Assembly (NCBI GenBank): GCA_937991645.1
Contig: CALKPL010000036.1
Span: 1 to 56,278, forward strand
Direction of reading: 5' to 3'
Length of the DNA: 56,278 nt
Source: UMGS1783 sp900555065
GTDB lineage: Bacteria; Bacillota; Clostridia; Oscillospirales; UMGS1783
The position numbers were made by a program, and so were the translations under genes. Within the stretch, counting starts at the first letter, position 1. Every line of letters begins with the position of its first letter. The notes under the pieces were generated by a model, which worked only from the letters and a program-made list of their open reading frames with translations, was not told the origin of the DNA and searched no databases. This document shows positions 40,836 through 49,287 of this stretch, one piece after another.

Positions 40836-41669
40836 ATGCCTATCAAAAAGTATAAGCCGACATCGCCGGGCAGACGTCAGATGTCCGTGCTCACCTTCGA
40901 GGAGATCACCAAGAAAAAACCCGAAAAGTCCCTGACCACCGTGCTGAAAAAGAGCGCAGGCCGCAACAACAACGGCAGAATCACCGTCCGCCACCAGGGC
41001 GGCGGGGCAAAGCGCAAGTACAGGATCATCGACTTCAAGCGCAATAAGATGGACATGGCGGCGACCGTCACCGCCATCGAGTACGATCCCAACCGCACCG
41101 CCAACATCGCCCTGCTCCAGTATGAGGACGGCGAGAAGGCATATATCATCGCCCCGCTCGGTCTCACCGTCGGCGCGTCCGTGATCAGCAGCGCCGCGGC
41201 CGACATCAAGCCGGGCAACTGCCTGCCGATCCAGAACATCCCCGTCGGCACCATCATCCACAACATTGAGATGTACCCGGGCAAGGGCGCACAGCTCGTA
41301 CGCAGCGCCGGCGGCGCCGCGCAGCTGATGGCCAAGGAAAACGGCATGGCCCAGATCCGCATGCCGTCCGGCGAGGTCCGGCTCATCCGCCTCGAGTGCA
41401 AGGCCACCATCGGCCAGATCGGTAACCTGGATCATGAGAACGTCGTCATCGGCAAGGCCGGCCGCAAACGCCATATGGGCATCCGTCCGACCGTCCGCGG
41501 CTCGGTCATGAACCCCAACGACCACCCGCACGGCGGCGGCGAAGGCAAATCCCCCATTGGCCGGCCCGGACCCGTAACCCCCTGGGGCAAGCCGACCCTG
41601 GGCTACAAGACGCGGTCCAAGAAGGCAAAATCCAACCAGTTTATCGTGAAGAGACGCGGTGGAAAGTAA
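40836..41669 (+). CDS. rplB: 50S ribosomal protein L2
   Basis: 277 residues; GGAAAGGAG upstream. It is needed for subunit joining and peptidyl-transferase activity. MPIKKYKPTSPGRRQMSVL is the expected start; GGGAKRKYRIIDFKR, and GVMNPNDHPHGGGEGKSPIG read here as SVMNPNDHPHGGGEGKSPIG with the key His, identify it. Length is normal. Confidence 0.97.
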   Translation: MPIKKYKPTSPGRRQMSVLTFEEITKKKPEKSLTTVLKKSAGRNNNGRITVRHQGGGAKRKYRIIDFKRNKMDMAATVTAIEYDPNRTANIALLQYEDGEKAYIIAPLGLTVGASVISSAAADIKPGNCLPIQNIPVGTIIHNIEMYPGKGAQLVRSAGGAAQLMAKENGMAQIRMPSGEVRLIRLECKATIGQIGNLDHENVVIGKAGRKRHMGIRPTVRGSVMNPNDHPHGGGEGKSPIGRPGPVTPWGKPTLGYKTRSKKAKSNQFIVKRRGGK

Positions 41670-41684
41670 GGAGGCTGAAGATAC

Positions 41685-41963
41685 ATGGGTAGAAGCGTAA
41701 AGAAGGGCCCGTTCGTAGAGCCCAAACTGCTCAAAAGAGTGCAGGAAATGAACTCTTCCGGTGAAAAGCGTGTGCTCAAAACATGGTCGAGAGCGTCCAC
41801 AATCTTCCCGGATTTTGTCGGTCACACCTTTGCGGTCCACGACGGCAGAAAACACGTCCCGGTCTATGTGACGGAGGACATGGTCGGACACAAGCTCGGC
41901 GAGTTTGCGCCCACCAGAACCTTCCGCGGCCATGCCGGTTCGAAAAAAACTGGTGCAAGGTAA
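41685..41963 (+). CDS. rpsS: 30S ribosomal protein S19
   Basis: 92 residues; AAGGAGG 10 nt upstream. Sits in the 30S head with S13. MGRSVKKGPFVEPKLLKRV, then KTWSRASTIFPDFVGHTFAV and HKLGEFAPTRTFRGH, are the family core. Confidence 0.97.
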   Translation: MGRSVKKGPFVEPKLLKRVQEMNSSGEKRVLKTWSRASTIFPDFVGHTFAVHDGRKHVPVYVTEDMVGHKLGEFAPTRTFRGHAGSKKTGAR

Positions 41964-41984
41964 GCGCGAAGGAGGAAATACGTT

Positions 41985-42320
41985 ATGGAAGCAAAAGCTG
42001 TTGTTAAATTTGTCCGTATCTCCCCGATGAAGGTATCCGTCGTCCTCGACCTGATCCGCAACAAGCCGGTAAGCGAGGCGCGCGCGATCCTGAAGGCGAC
42101 CCCCAAGGCGGCGAGCCCCGTGCTCATCAAGCTGCTCGACTCGGCCGCCGCCAACGCCGAGAACAACCATCAGATGAACAGGGATGCGCTCTATGTGGCG
42201 TCCGCCCATGTCGGCCCCGGCGCCATCCTGAAACGGATCCAGCCGAGAGCCCGCGGCAGCGCTTATCGCATCGCCAAGCGGACTTCCCACATCACGATGG
42301 TGCTCAAGGAAAAGGAATGA
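41985..42320 (+). CDS. rplV: 50S ribosomal protein L22
   Basis: 111 residues; GAAGGAGG 10 nt upstream. It contacts all 23S domains and its hairpin lines the exit tunnel. VRISPMKVSVVLDLIRNKPV starts the domain; AHVGPGAILKRIQPRARGSA is the tunnel-hairpin region; TSHITMVLKEKE ends it. Confidence 0.97.
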   Translation: MEAKAVVKFVRISPMKVSVVLDLIRNKPVSEARAILKATPKAASPVLIKLLDSAAANAENNHQMNRDALYVASAHVGPGAILKRIQPRARGSAYRIAKRTSHITMVLKEKE

Positions 42321-42331
42321 GGAGGTAGAGT

Positions 42332-43036
42332 ATGGGCCAGAAAGTAAATCCCCACGGTCTCCGAGTGGGCGTGATAAAGGACTGGGACTCCAAGTGGTTC
42401 GCCAAGGATCACCTGTTCGGCGACATCCTTGTGGAAGACAAGAAGATCAGGGACTACCTCAAACAGACCCTGTTCGCCGCCGGCGTCCCCACCATCCGCA
42501 TTGAAAGAGATCCGTCGAAAATCCGCATCTTCATCCACTGCGCCAAGCCCGGCATGGTCATCGGCAAGGGCGGCGCGGAAATCGAGAAGCTGCGCCTGAA
42601 CGTAGAAAAGCTCATCGGCAAGCCGGTGGCGCTCAATATCGTTGAAATCAAGCAGCCCGACCTGAACGCCCAGCTCGTCGCAGAGAGCATCGCGGCGCAG
42701 CTCGAGCGCAGAACGTCCTTCCGCCGCGCCATGAAGCAGGCCATTTCCCGCACCATGCAGCGCGGAGCCAAGGGCATCAAGACGCAGGTCTCCGGCCGCC
42801 TCGGCGGCGCTGAGATCGCGCGGACCGAGCACTATCACGAGGGCACCATCCCCCTGCAGACCCTGCGCGCCGACATCGACTACGGCTTTGCCGAGGCGAA
42901 AACCACCTACGGACGCATCGGCGTAAAGGTCTGGATCTACAGAGGCGAGGTGCTCGAATCCAGAAAAACCTCCGTGGAGCAGCCCCAGCAGCAGCCCGCG
43001 AGGAGGCCTTCTAACAGAGAAGGAGGGCGCAACTGA
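42332..43036 (+). CDS. rpsC: 30S ribosomal protein S3
   Basis: 234 residues; GAGGTAG upstream. N-terminal KH domain with GMVIGKGGAEIEKLR (the GxxG RNA-binding loop) and the C-terminal domain ending in a Gln/Arg-rich tail (EQPQQQPARRPSNREGGRN). It lines the mRNA entry channel. The stop overlaps the rplP ATG by one base. Confidence 0.97.
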   Translation: MGQKVNPHGLRVGVIKDWDSKWFAKDHLFGDILVEDKKIRDYLKQTLFAAGVPTIRIERDPSKIRIFIHCAKPGMVIGKGGAEIEKLRLNVEKLIGKPVALNIVEIKQPDLNAQLVAESIAAQLERRTSFRRAMKQAISRTMQRGAKGIKTQVSGRLGGAEIARTEHYHEGTIPLQTLRADIDYGFAEAKTTYGRIGVKVWIYRGEVLESRKTSVEQPQQQPARRPSNREGGRN

Positions 43037-43473
43037 TGTTAATGCCGAAACGAGTGAAATACAGAAGAGTCCAGCGCGGCCGCATGACCGGCAGAGCGAT
43101 GCGCGGCAACACGGTCAGCAACGGCGAGTTCGGCCTCGTATCCGAGGAGCCGGCATGGATTACGGCCAACCAGATTGAAGCCGCCCGTATCGCCATGACC
43201 CGCTTTACCCGCCGCGGCGGCAAGGTCTGGATCAAGATCTTCCCGCACAAGCCGGTTTCCAAGAAGCCGCTTGAAACCCGAATGGGTAAAGGTAAAGGCG
43301 CGCCCGAGTACTGGGTCGCCGTCGTCAAGCCCGGCCGGGTCATGTTCGAGATCGCCGGCGTGCCGGAGGAAATGGCGCGCGAGGCGTTCCGGCTCGCAGC
43401 GCATAAGCTGCCCGTCAAATGCAAGGTGATCAAGAAGGAGAGCGTCTCCGAAGCGGGAGGTGAACAGTCATGA
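43036..43473 (+). CDS. rplP: 50S ribosomal protein L16
   Basis: 145 residues from ATG 43036 (MLMPKRVKYRRVQRGRMTG); AAGGAGGG 8 nt upstream favours this ATG over the one two codons later. It helps place the A-site tRNA. FGLVSEEPAWITANQIEAAR and FPHKPVSKKPLETRMGKGKG are conserved. It overlaps rpmC by 4 bp. Confidence 0.96.
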   Translation: MLMPKRVKYRRVQRGRMTGRAMRGNTVSNGEFGLVSEEPAWITANQIEAARIAMTRFTRRGGKVWIKIFPHKPVSKKPLETRMGKGKGAPEYWVAVVKPGRVMFEIAGVPEEMAREAFRLAAHKLPVKCKVIKKESVSEAGGEQS

Positions 43474-43682
43474 AGGCAAAGGACAAAAGAGCGAAATACC
43501 GCGCCATGAGCGCGGCCGAACTCGACAAAAAGGTCGTTGACCTCAAGGAAGAGCTGTTCAACCTGCGCTTCCAGCACGCGACCAATCAGCTCGAAAATCC
43601 TCTGCGCATTCCCGAGACAAAGAGGGATATCGCCCTGATCAAGACCATTCTTCGTGAAAAGGAGCTGGGGGGCGGCGCGTGA
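43470..43682 (+). CDS. rpmC: 50S ribosomal protein L29
   Basis: 70 residues; GGGAGGTGA in the end of rplP serves it. Small two-helix protein at the tunnel exit near L23. ELDKKVVDLKEELFNLRFQH and NPLRIPETKRDIALIKTIL are the conserved helices. Confidence 0.96.
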   Translation: MKAKDKRAKYRAMSAAELDKKVVDLKEELFNLRFQHATNQLENPLRIPETKRDIALIKTILREKELGGGA

Positions 43683-43713
43683 GCGCGTTCCCTGACGAAA
43701 GGAGGATTTTCAG

Positions 43714-43971
43714 ATGAGCGAAAGAGCTATGAGAAAGACCAGAACCGGCGTGGTTTCAAGCGATAAGATGGATAAGACGATCGTCGTCACCATCTCCCAG
43801 CAGGTCAAGCACCCGCTGTACGGCAAAATCGTCAAGCGCACCTATAAGCTGAAGGCCCATGATGAAAACAACGAGTGCGGCGTCGGCGACCGGGTGCTGA
43901 TTATGGAGACGCGTCCGCTGTCCCGCGACAAACGCTGGCGTCTCGTGCAGATCATTGAGAAAGCAAAATAA
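43714..43971 (+). CDS. rpsQ: 30S ribosomal protein S17
   Basis: 85 residues; AAAGGAGG upstream. OB-fold 16S rRNA-binding protein. TRTGVVSSDKMDKTIVVTI, KHPLYGKIVKRTYKLKAHDE and VLIMETRPLSRDKRWRLV match the family. Confidence 0.97.
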   Translation: MSERAMRKTRTGVVSSDKMDKTIVVTISQQVKHPLYGKIVKRTYKLKAHDENNECGVGDRVLIMETRPLSRDKRWRLVQIIEKAK

Positions 43972-43996
43972 GCCCAGTAGTAAAGGAGGATAAACC

Positions 43997-44365
43997 ATGA
44001 TTCAGCAAGAGACCTATTTGAGAGCGGCTGATAATACCGGCGCCAAGGAACTCATGTGTATCCGCGTGCTGGGCGGTACTGGCAGAAAGTACGCCAATAT
44101 CGGCGACGTCATCATCGCGACGGTCAAGAAGGCGGCTCCCGGCGGCATGGTCAAAAAAGGCGACGTGGTCCGCTGCGTCATCGTGCGCTCCGCGCACGGC
44201 CTGCAGCGCGCCGACGGCTCCCACATCCGCTTCGACGACAACGCCGCCGTCATTATCAGAGAGGACAAGAACCCGAGGGGCACCCGTATCTTTGGCCCCA
44301 TAGCCCGTGAGCTGCGCGACAAGGAGTATACCAAGATTCTGTCGCTGGCCCCCGAAGTGCTGTAA
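43997..44365 (+). CDS. rplN: 50S ribosomal protein L14
   Basis: 122 residues; AAAGGAGG upstream. Interface protein that forms an intersubunit bridge with 16S rRNA. MIQQETYLRAADNTGAKEL, then VRCVIVRSAHGLQRADGS and NPRGTRIFGPIARELR, are diagnostic. Confidence 0.97.
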   Translation: MIQQETYLRAADNTGAKELMCIRVLGGTGRKYANIGDVIIATVKKAAPGGMVKKGDVVRCVIVRSAHGLQRADGSHIRFDDNAAVIIREDKNPRGTRIFGPIARELRDKEYTKILSLAPEVL

Positions 44366-44377
44366 GGGGAGGTAAGG

Positions 44378-44704
44378 ATGAATATGAGTAAACTGCATGT
44401 CAAGACCGGAGACACGGTCTATGTCATTTCCGGCAAGAGCAGGGGCAAGCGCGGCAAGGTCCTCGTGACCTCCCCCAAAGAGGGTAAGGTCATCGTGGAG
44501 GGCGTGAACGTCGTCACAAAGCACGTCAAGCCCAAAAACCAGCAGCAGCAGGGCGAGATCGTCAAGACCGAAGGCGCGCTCTACGCCTGCAAGGTCCAGC
44601 TCTACTGCGAAAAGTGCAAGACCGGCGTCCGCGTCGGCCACAAGACCCTCGACAACGGCAAAAAGGTCCGCTATTGCAGAAAATGCGGCCAGGAATTCGA
44701 TTAA
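44378..44704 (+). CDS. rplX: 50S ribosomal protein L24
   Basis: 108 residues; GGGGAGG 9 nt before ATG 44378, though the ATG at 44384 is possible. KOW domain at the start (VKTGDTVYVISGKSRGKRGK). The C-terminal part has two Cys pairs (YCEKCKTG, YCRKCGQEF), a zinc-ribbon version of L24. It initiates 50S assembly. Confidence 0.96.
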   Translation: MNMSKLHVKTGDTVYVISGKSRGKRGKVLVTSPKEGKVIVEGVNVVTKHVKPKNQQQQGEIVKTEGALYACKVQLYCEKCKTGVRVGHKTLDNGKKVRYCRKCGQEFD

Positions 44705-44720
44705 GGGGGGGATCTGAACA

Positions 44721-45260
44721 ATGGAAAGAATGAAAGAACTGTATATTAAAGAAGTGGCGCCCGCGCTGATGAAAAAATTCGCGTATAAGAGCCCCATGGA
44801 GATCCCCAAGCTCGACAAGATCGTCATCAACGTCGGCTGCGGCGAAGCCAAAGAGAACGCGAAGGTGATCGACGCCGTCGTCTCCGACCTGTCCAAGATC
44901 ACCGGCCAGAAGCCCGTCGTCTGCAAGGCGCGCAAATCGGTCGCGAACTTCAAGGTCAGAGAGGGCATGAACATCGGCGTAAAAGTAACCCTGCGCGGCG
45001 CGCGCATGTACGAGTTCCTCGACAGGCTGTTTAACCTCGCCCTGCCCCGCGTCCGCGACTTCCGCGGCATCAGCGGCGATGCCTTCGACGGCAGGGGCAA
45101 CTATTCGCTCGGCCTCAAAGAGCAGCTCATCTTCCCCGAAATCGACTACGATAAAATCGACAAGGTCCGCGGCATGGACATCATCTTCGTGACCACGGCC
45201 AAGACCGACGAACAGGCAAAAGAGCTGCTGTCCCTGATGGGCGCTCCCTTTGCAGGTTGA
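44721..45260 (+). CDS. rplE: 50S ribosomal protein L5
   Basis: 179 residues; GGGGGGG upstream of ATG 44721. Binds 5S rRNA and contacts the P-site tRNA. KIVINVGCGEAKENAKVID, GQKPVVCKARKSVANFKVRE and NYSLGLKEQLIFPEIDYDKI are the conserved parts. Confidence 0.97.
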   Translation: MERMKELYIKEVAPALMKKFAYKSPMEIPKLDKIVINVGCGEAKENAKVIDAVVSDLSKITGQKPVVCKARKSVANFKVREGMNIGVKVTLRGARMYEFLDRLFNLALPRVRDFRGISGDAFDGRGNYSLGLKEQLIFPEIDYDKIDKVRGMDIIFVTTAKTDEQAKELLSLMGAPFAG

Positions 45261-45277
45261 GAAGGAGGGAATAACGG

Positions 45278-45463
45278 ATGGCAAAAAAAGCACTGGTATT
45301 ACAGCAGAAAAAACAACCGAAGTACTCTACCCGGTACTATAACAGATGTAAAATTTGCGGCCGCCCTCATGCGTATTTGAGGAAGTACGGCATCTGCCGC
45401 ATATGCTTCCGCGAACTCGCGTACAAAGGTCAGATACCCGGCGTCAAAAAAGCCAGCTGGTAA
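45278..45463 (+). CDS. rpsZ: 30S ribosomal protein S14, zinc-binding type Z
   Basis: 61 residues; GAAGGAGG upstream. The short form with a zinc finger made by CKIC and CRIC (NRCKICGRPHAYLRKYGICR). It is placed between rplE and rpsH, the standard site for the type Z gene. It sits in the 30S head. Confidence 0.95.
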   Translation: MAKKALVLQQKKQPKYSTRYYNRCKICGRPHAYLRKYGICRICFRELAYKGQIPGVKKASW

Positions 45464-45493
45464 TCTTGATACAGACCGTAAGGAGGAATACAG

Positions 45494-45892
45494 ATGCAGA
45501 TTACAGATCCCATTGCCGATATGCTGACCCGTATCCGCAACGCTAATTCGGCAAAGCACGACAGTGTTGAAATCCCTGCCTCCAACCTGAAAAAGGCCAT
45601 CGCCGAGATTCTGGTGGAAGAGGGCTATATCAAGAGCTATCAGGTGACTGAGGACGGAAAACAGGGTATCATCAAGGTCGTGCTCAAATACGGCCCGAGC
45701 AAGAGCAAGGTCATCCAGGGCCTGCGCCGGGTCTCCAAGCCGGGCCTGCGCGTTTACGCGGGCGCGGAGGATATGCCGAAGGTGATGCGCGGCCTCGGCA
45801 TCGCGATCATTTCGACCTCGAAGGGCGTTATGACCGACAAGCGCGCAAGAAAAGAGAACATTGGCGGCGAAGTGCTCGCCTTTGTATGGTAG
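45494..45892 (+). CDS. rpsH: 30S ribosomal protein S8
   Basis: 132 residues; AAGGAGG upstream. Central-domain 16S binder. MQITDPIADMLTRIRNANSA starts it and GIAIISTSKGVMTDKRARKE, then GGEVLAFVW, ends it. In E. coli S8 represses the spc operon; no such site was sought here. Confidence 0.97.
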   Translation: MQITDPIADMLTRIRNANSAKHDSVEIPASNLKKAIAEILVEEGYIKSYQVTEDGKQGIIKVVLKYGPSKSKVIQGLRRVSKPGLRVYAGAEDMPKVMRGLGIAIISTSKGVMTDKRARKENIGGEVLAFVW

Positions 45893-45905
45893 GAGGAATG
45901 CAGTT

Positions 45906-46454
45906 ATGTCGAGAATTGGAAGAAAACCCATAACGATTCCTGCCGGTGTGACAGTCGACCTTGCCGCGGGCAACGCGGTGACGGTCAAGGGACCCAAGGG
46001 CACTTTGTCGCAGACGCTGCACCCCGATATGCAGATCACGATCGAGGACAACACCGTCACGGTGGCCCGTCCGTCCGACAGCAAGGAGCACCGCTCCCTG
46101 CACGGACTGACCCGCTCTCTGCTGTTCAATATGGTCGAGGGCGTACAGAACGGCTTCTCCAAGACGCTGGAAGTCAACGGCGTGGGCTACAGGGCGCAGA
46201 AGCAGGGCAAGGACCTTGTGATGAACCTGGGCTATTCCCATCAGGTGGTCATGAGCGAAACCGCCGACATTTCCATCGATGTGCCCAACCCCAACACCAT
46301 CGTCATCTCCGGGCCCGATAAGCAGAAGGTCGGCCAGTTCGCGGCTGAAGTCCGCGAGAAACGCCCGCCCGAACCCTATAAGGGCAAAGGAATCAAGTAC
46401 GCTACCGAGCGCATTGTCCGCAAAGAGGGCAAAGCCGGCAAGTCCGCAAAATAA
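45906..46454 (+). CDS. rplF: 50S ribosomal protein L6
   Basis: 182 residues from ATG 45906 (MSRIGRKPITIPAGVTVDL), with TAGGAGGA upstream; the longer frame begins in rpsH. Two repeated domains near the factor-binding site. LEVNGVGYRAQKQGKDLVMN and PPEPYKGKGIKYATERIVRK are diagnostic. Confidence 0.97.
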   Translation: MSRIGRKPITIPAGVTVDLAAGNAVTVKGPKGTLSQTLHPDMQITIEDNTVTVARPSDSKEHRSLHGLTRSLLFNMVEGVQNGFSKTLEVNGVGYRAQKQGKDLVMNLGYSHQVVMSETADISIDVPNPNTIVISGPDKQKVGQFAAEVREKRPPEPYKGKGIKYATERIVRKEGKAGKSAK

Positions 46455-46474
46455 CGGAGTGAGGAGTGAGCATT

Positions 46475-46831
46475 TTGGTCAAGAAATTCAACAGCAATGC
46501 GGCCCGCATCAAACGGCATCGACGCGTGCGCGCCAAGATTTCAGGCACGGCGGCTACGCCTCGCCTGAACGTGTTCCGTTCCAATACGAACATCTACGCG
46601 CAGATTATCGACGACGTACAGGGCGTGACCCTGGTTTCGGCCTCCTCGCTGGATAAGGAGATTGAAGGCGGCGGCAACAAGGCCGCGGCCCGGCAGGTCG
46701 GCCTGGCCCTCGCCGCAAGAGCGAAGGAGAAGGGAATTACCGAAGTGGTCTTCGACCGCGGCGGTTACCTGTACCACGGCAGAGTAAAAGAACTTGCGGA
46801 AGGCGCCCGCGAGGGCGGACTTTCGTTCTAA
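46475..46831 (+). CDS. rplR: 50S ribosomal protein L18
   Basis: 118 residues from TTG 46475 (MVKKFNSNAARIKRHRRVRA), 8 nt after GAGGAG and aligned with the B. subtilis start; a GTG at 46466 with GGAG 6 nt upstream would add three residues. Binds 5S rRNA with L5. PRLNVFRSNTNIYAQIIDD and VVFDRGGYLYHGRVKELAEG are conserved. Confidence 0.95.
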   Translation: MVKKFNSNAARIKRHRRVRAKISGTAATPRLNVFRSNTNIYAQIIDDVQGVTLVSASSLDKEIEGGGNKAAARQVGLALAARAKEKGITEVVFDRGGYLYHGRVKELAEGAREGGLSF

Positions 46832-46844
46832 AGGAGGATGAACA

Positions 46845-47348
46845 ATGACTGACAGGATCGATGCAAGCACCCTGGACCTGGAGGAACGGGTTGTATCCTT
46901 GAACCGTGTTTCCAAGACGGTGAAGGGCGGCAGAATCTTCAAGTTCGCAGCCCTGGTCGTCGTCGGCAACGGTGACGGGGTCGTCGGCGTCGGGCTCGGA
47001 AAATCCTCCGAAGTTCCCGATGCGATCCGCAAGGGGATCGACGATGCGAAGAAGAACCTCTGCCGCATCGCGCGCAAGGGCACGACCATTCCCCATGAAA
47101 ACGTGGGCAAGTTCGGCGCTTCCATGGTCGTTCTCAAGCCCGCCGCCCCCGGTACCGGCGTGATCGCCGGCGGCGCCGTCCGCGCTGTCGTCGAGCTGGC
47201 GGGGATTAAAGATATCCGCACAAAGGCGCTGCGCTCCCGCAACCCGATCAACCTGGTCACGGCGACCCTCAACGGCCTGCTCGAGATCCGGGACGTGCAT
47301 CAGGTGGCGGCCGTGCGCGGCAAAGACGCCAAGCAGATCTTAGGATAA
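46845..47348 (+). CDS. rpsE: 30S ribosomal protein S5
   Basis: 167 residues; AAAGGAGG upstream. Helps decoding accuracy at the mRNA entry site. LEERVVSLNRVSKTVKGGRI is the double-stranded-RNA-type domain; VVGVGLGKSSEVPDAIRKGI and GGAVRAVVELAGIKDIRTKA follow. Confidence 0.97.
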   Translation: MTDRIDASTLDLEERVVSLNRVSKTVKGGRIFKFAALVVVGNGDGVVGVGLGKSSEVPDAIRKGIDDAKKNLCRIARKGTTIPHENVGKFGASMVVLKPAAPGTGVIAGGAVRAVVELAGIKDIRTKALRSRNPINLVTATLNGLLEIRDVHQVAAVRGKDAKQILG

Positions 47349-47361
47349 GGAGGTATTTGTC

Positions 47362-47541
47362 ATGGCTTTGAAAATCACTATGAAAAAGTCGTTGATCGGC
47401 TGTAAGCAGAACCAGATAGATACCGCCAAAACCTTCGGCCTCAAACGGCCGGGCGACGTCAGTATCCAGCCGGAAAACCCGGCCACCCTGGGCAAGATCC
47501 GCGTGATCTCGCATCTGGTGGCCGTGGATCAGGTCGACTAA
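47362..47541 (+). CDS. rpmD: 50S ribosomal protein L30
   Basis: 59 residues, MALKITMKKSLIGCKQNQID onward, ending VISHLVAVDQVD; AAGGAGG 11 nt upstream. TFGLKRPGDVSIQPENPATL and GKIRVISHLV match the L30 family. It lies between rpsE and rplO as expected and is short enough to be missed by a 60-codon cut-off. Confidence 0.96.
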   Translation: MALKITMKKSLIGCKQNQIDTAKTFGLKRPGDVSIQPENPATLGKIRVISHLVAVDQVD

Positions 47542-47556
47542 AGGAGGATTTCGCGA

Positions 47557-47997
47557 ATGAAGCTGCACGAACTCTCACCCGCGCCCGGCGCTGTCACTGA
47601 GGTCAAGCGCAAGGGCAGGGGAATCGGGTCCGGAAACGGAAAGACGGCCGGCAAGGGCCACAAGGGCCAGAACGCCCGCAGCGGCGGCGGAGTCCGCCCC
47701 GGCTTTGAAGGCGGCCAGATGCCCCTCCAGCGCCGCGTCCCCAAAAGAGGATTCAACAATATTTTCGCCAAGCAGTACACGAGCGTGAACGTCGAGGCCC
47801 TGAACCGTTTTGAGGACGGCCAGGTCATTACGGCCGAAACGCTGCGCGACGCCGGCATTATTAAAAAGGAACAGGATGGGATCAAAATACTCGGCAGAGG
47901 CGAGATCGACAAGAAGCTGACCGTCTGCGCCGCGAAATTCACCGAGTCGGCCAAGGCCAAAATCGAAGCCGCCGGTGGAAAAGCCGAGGTGGTGTAA
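47557..47997 (+). CDS. rplO: 50S ribosomal protein L15
   Basis: 146 residues; AAAGGAGG upstream. Late-assembly protein. MKLHELSPAPGAVTEVKRKG, the Gly-rich GNGKTAGKGHKGQNARSGGG and GFEGGQMPLQRRVPKRGF identify it. The stop is directly followed by the secY ATG. Confidence 0.97.
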   Translation: MKLHELSPAPGAVTEVKRKGRGIGSGNGKTAGKGHKGQNARSGGGVRPGFEGGQMPLQRRVPKRGFNNIFAKQYTSVNVEALNRFEDGQVITAETLRDAGIIKKEQDGIKILGRGEIDKKLTVCAAKFTESAKAKIEAAGGKAEVV

Positions 47998-49269
47998 ATG
48001 TTCGACGGAGTTAAGGCGGCATTCAAAAACATTGATCTGCGTAAAAAGATTCTGTTCACCCTGTTCGTCATCTTTGTATTCAGAGTCGGCTGCGCCATCC
48101 CCGTCCCGTTCATCGACGCGACGCGCCTGAGCGCCGCGTTTGAAGCGTCCGGGATCGGCTCCGGGATCGGCGGCCTGCTCGACATTATGTCGGGCGGCGC
48201 GCTCAGCCAGGCAACTCTGTTTGCGCTCGCCATCGCGCCGTACATTAACGCCTCTATCATTATGCAGCTGCTCTGTATTGCGATTCCGGCTCTGGAACGC
48301 ATGCAGAAGGAAGAAAACGGCCAGCAGAAAATCAACCAGATCACGCGTTACGTCACGGTTGGGCTCGGACTCGTCATGTCCTACGGCTATTACAGCCTGC
48401 TCGCCTACCGCTTCGACGTTCTGAAGTACAAGACGTTCTTCACCGCGGTCGTCGTCATTCTCGCCTTCACGGCCGGCTCCGCCATTGTCATGTGGCTGGC
48501 GGAACGGATCAATGAGAAGGGGATCGGCAACGGCATCTCCATGATCCTGTTCGCCTCCATCCTCTCCCAGGGCAGCGGCATCATCAACTGGCTCCGCAAC
48601 GCTTTTATCAGCAAAAACTATGTCGGACCGATCCTCGTCGGGATCATTTCCATCGGCATGATCATGGGCATCGTCCTTGTCAACAAGGCCGAACGCCGTA
48701 TCCCCATCCAGTATGCAAAGCGCGTCGTCGGCCGTAAAATGTACGGCGGCAACAGCACGCATTTGCCGATGAAGGTCATGATGACCGGCGTTATGCCCAT
48801 CATCTTCGCCTCCTCCTTCTGCATGCTGCCGCAGACGATCGCGACCTTCTTTGCTTCGAGCAGCTCCTTTGCCGTCTGGGTGGAAAAGTACTTCTCGCAG
48901 GATACGGTGGCCTACGGCATTGTTTACTTTTTGCTGATCGTGTTCTTTAACTACTTTTATGTATCGGTCTCCTACAATCCGGTGGAGATCGCAAACAACC
49001 TGCAGAAGAACGGCGGTTCCGTCCCCGGCATACGCCCCGGCGAGCCGACTGCAAATTACCTGAAGAAGACCTTGAATAAGATCACTCTGTTTGGAGCCCT
49101 GTTCCTCGGCGTGATCGCGATCCTTCCGATGATCGCCTCCGCAATCTTCAACCTGAGCTTTACGCTCGGCGGCACGAGCATTCTCATCGTCGTCAGCGTC
49201 ATCATGGAAACGGCAGTCACCATTGAATCGCAGATCGTCATGCGCCACTACCGCGGGTTCCTGGAATAA
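47998..49269 (+). CDS. secY: Preprotein translocase subunit SecY
   Basis: 423 residues; ATG 47998 follows the rplO stop with no gap, with GAGGTGG within rplO as its ribosome binding site. Ten membrane helices form the Sec export channel with SecE and SecG. FRVGCAIPVPFID, GGALSQATLFALAIAPYINA (helix 2 plug region), VNKAERRIPIQYAKRVVGRK (cytoplasmic loop) and VGIRPGEPT-type loop PGIRPGEPTANYLKKTLNKI are visible. Confidence 0.97.
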   Translation: MFDGVKAAFKNIDLRKKILFTLFVIFVFRVGCAIPVPFIDATRLSAAFEASGIGSGIGGLLDIMSGGALSQATLFALAIAPYINASIIMQLLCIAIPALERMQKEENGQQKINQITRYVTVGLGLVMSYGYYSLLAYRFDVLKYKTFFTAVVVILAFTAGSAIVMWLAERINEKGIGNGISMILFASILSQGSGIINWLRNAFISKNYVGPILVGIISIGMIMGIVLVNKAERRIPIQYAKRVVGRKMYGGNSTHLPMKVMMTGVMPIIFASSFCMLPQTIATFFASSSSFAVWVEKYFSQDTVAYGIVYFLLIVFFNYFYVSVSYNPVEIANNLQKNGGSVPGIRPGEPTANYLKKTLNKITLFGALFLGVIAILPMIASAIFNLSFTLGGTSILIVVSVIMETAVTIESQIVMRHYRGFLE

Positions 49270-49287
49270 GTGGGAGATGATTATATC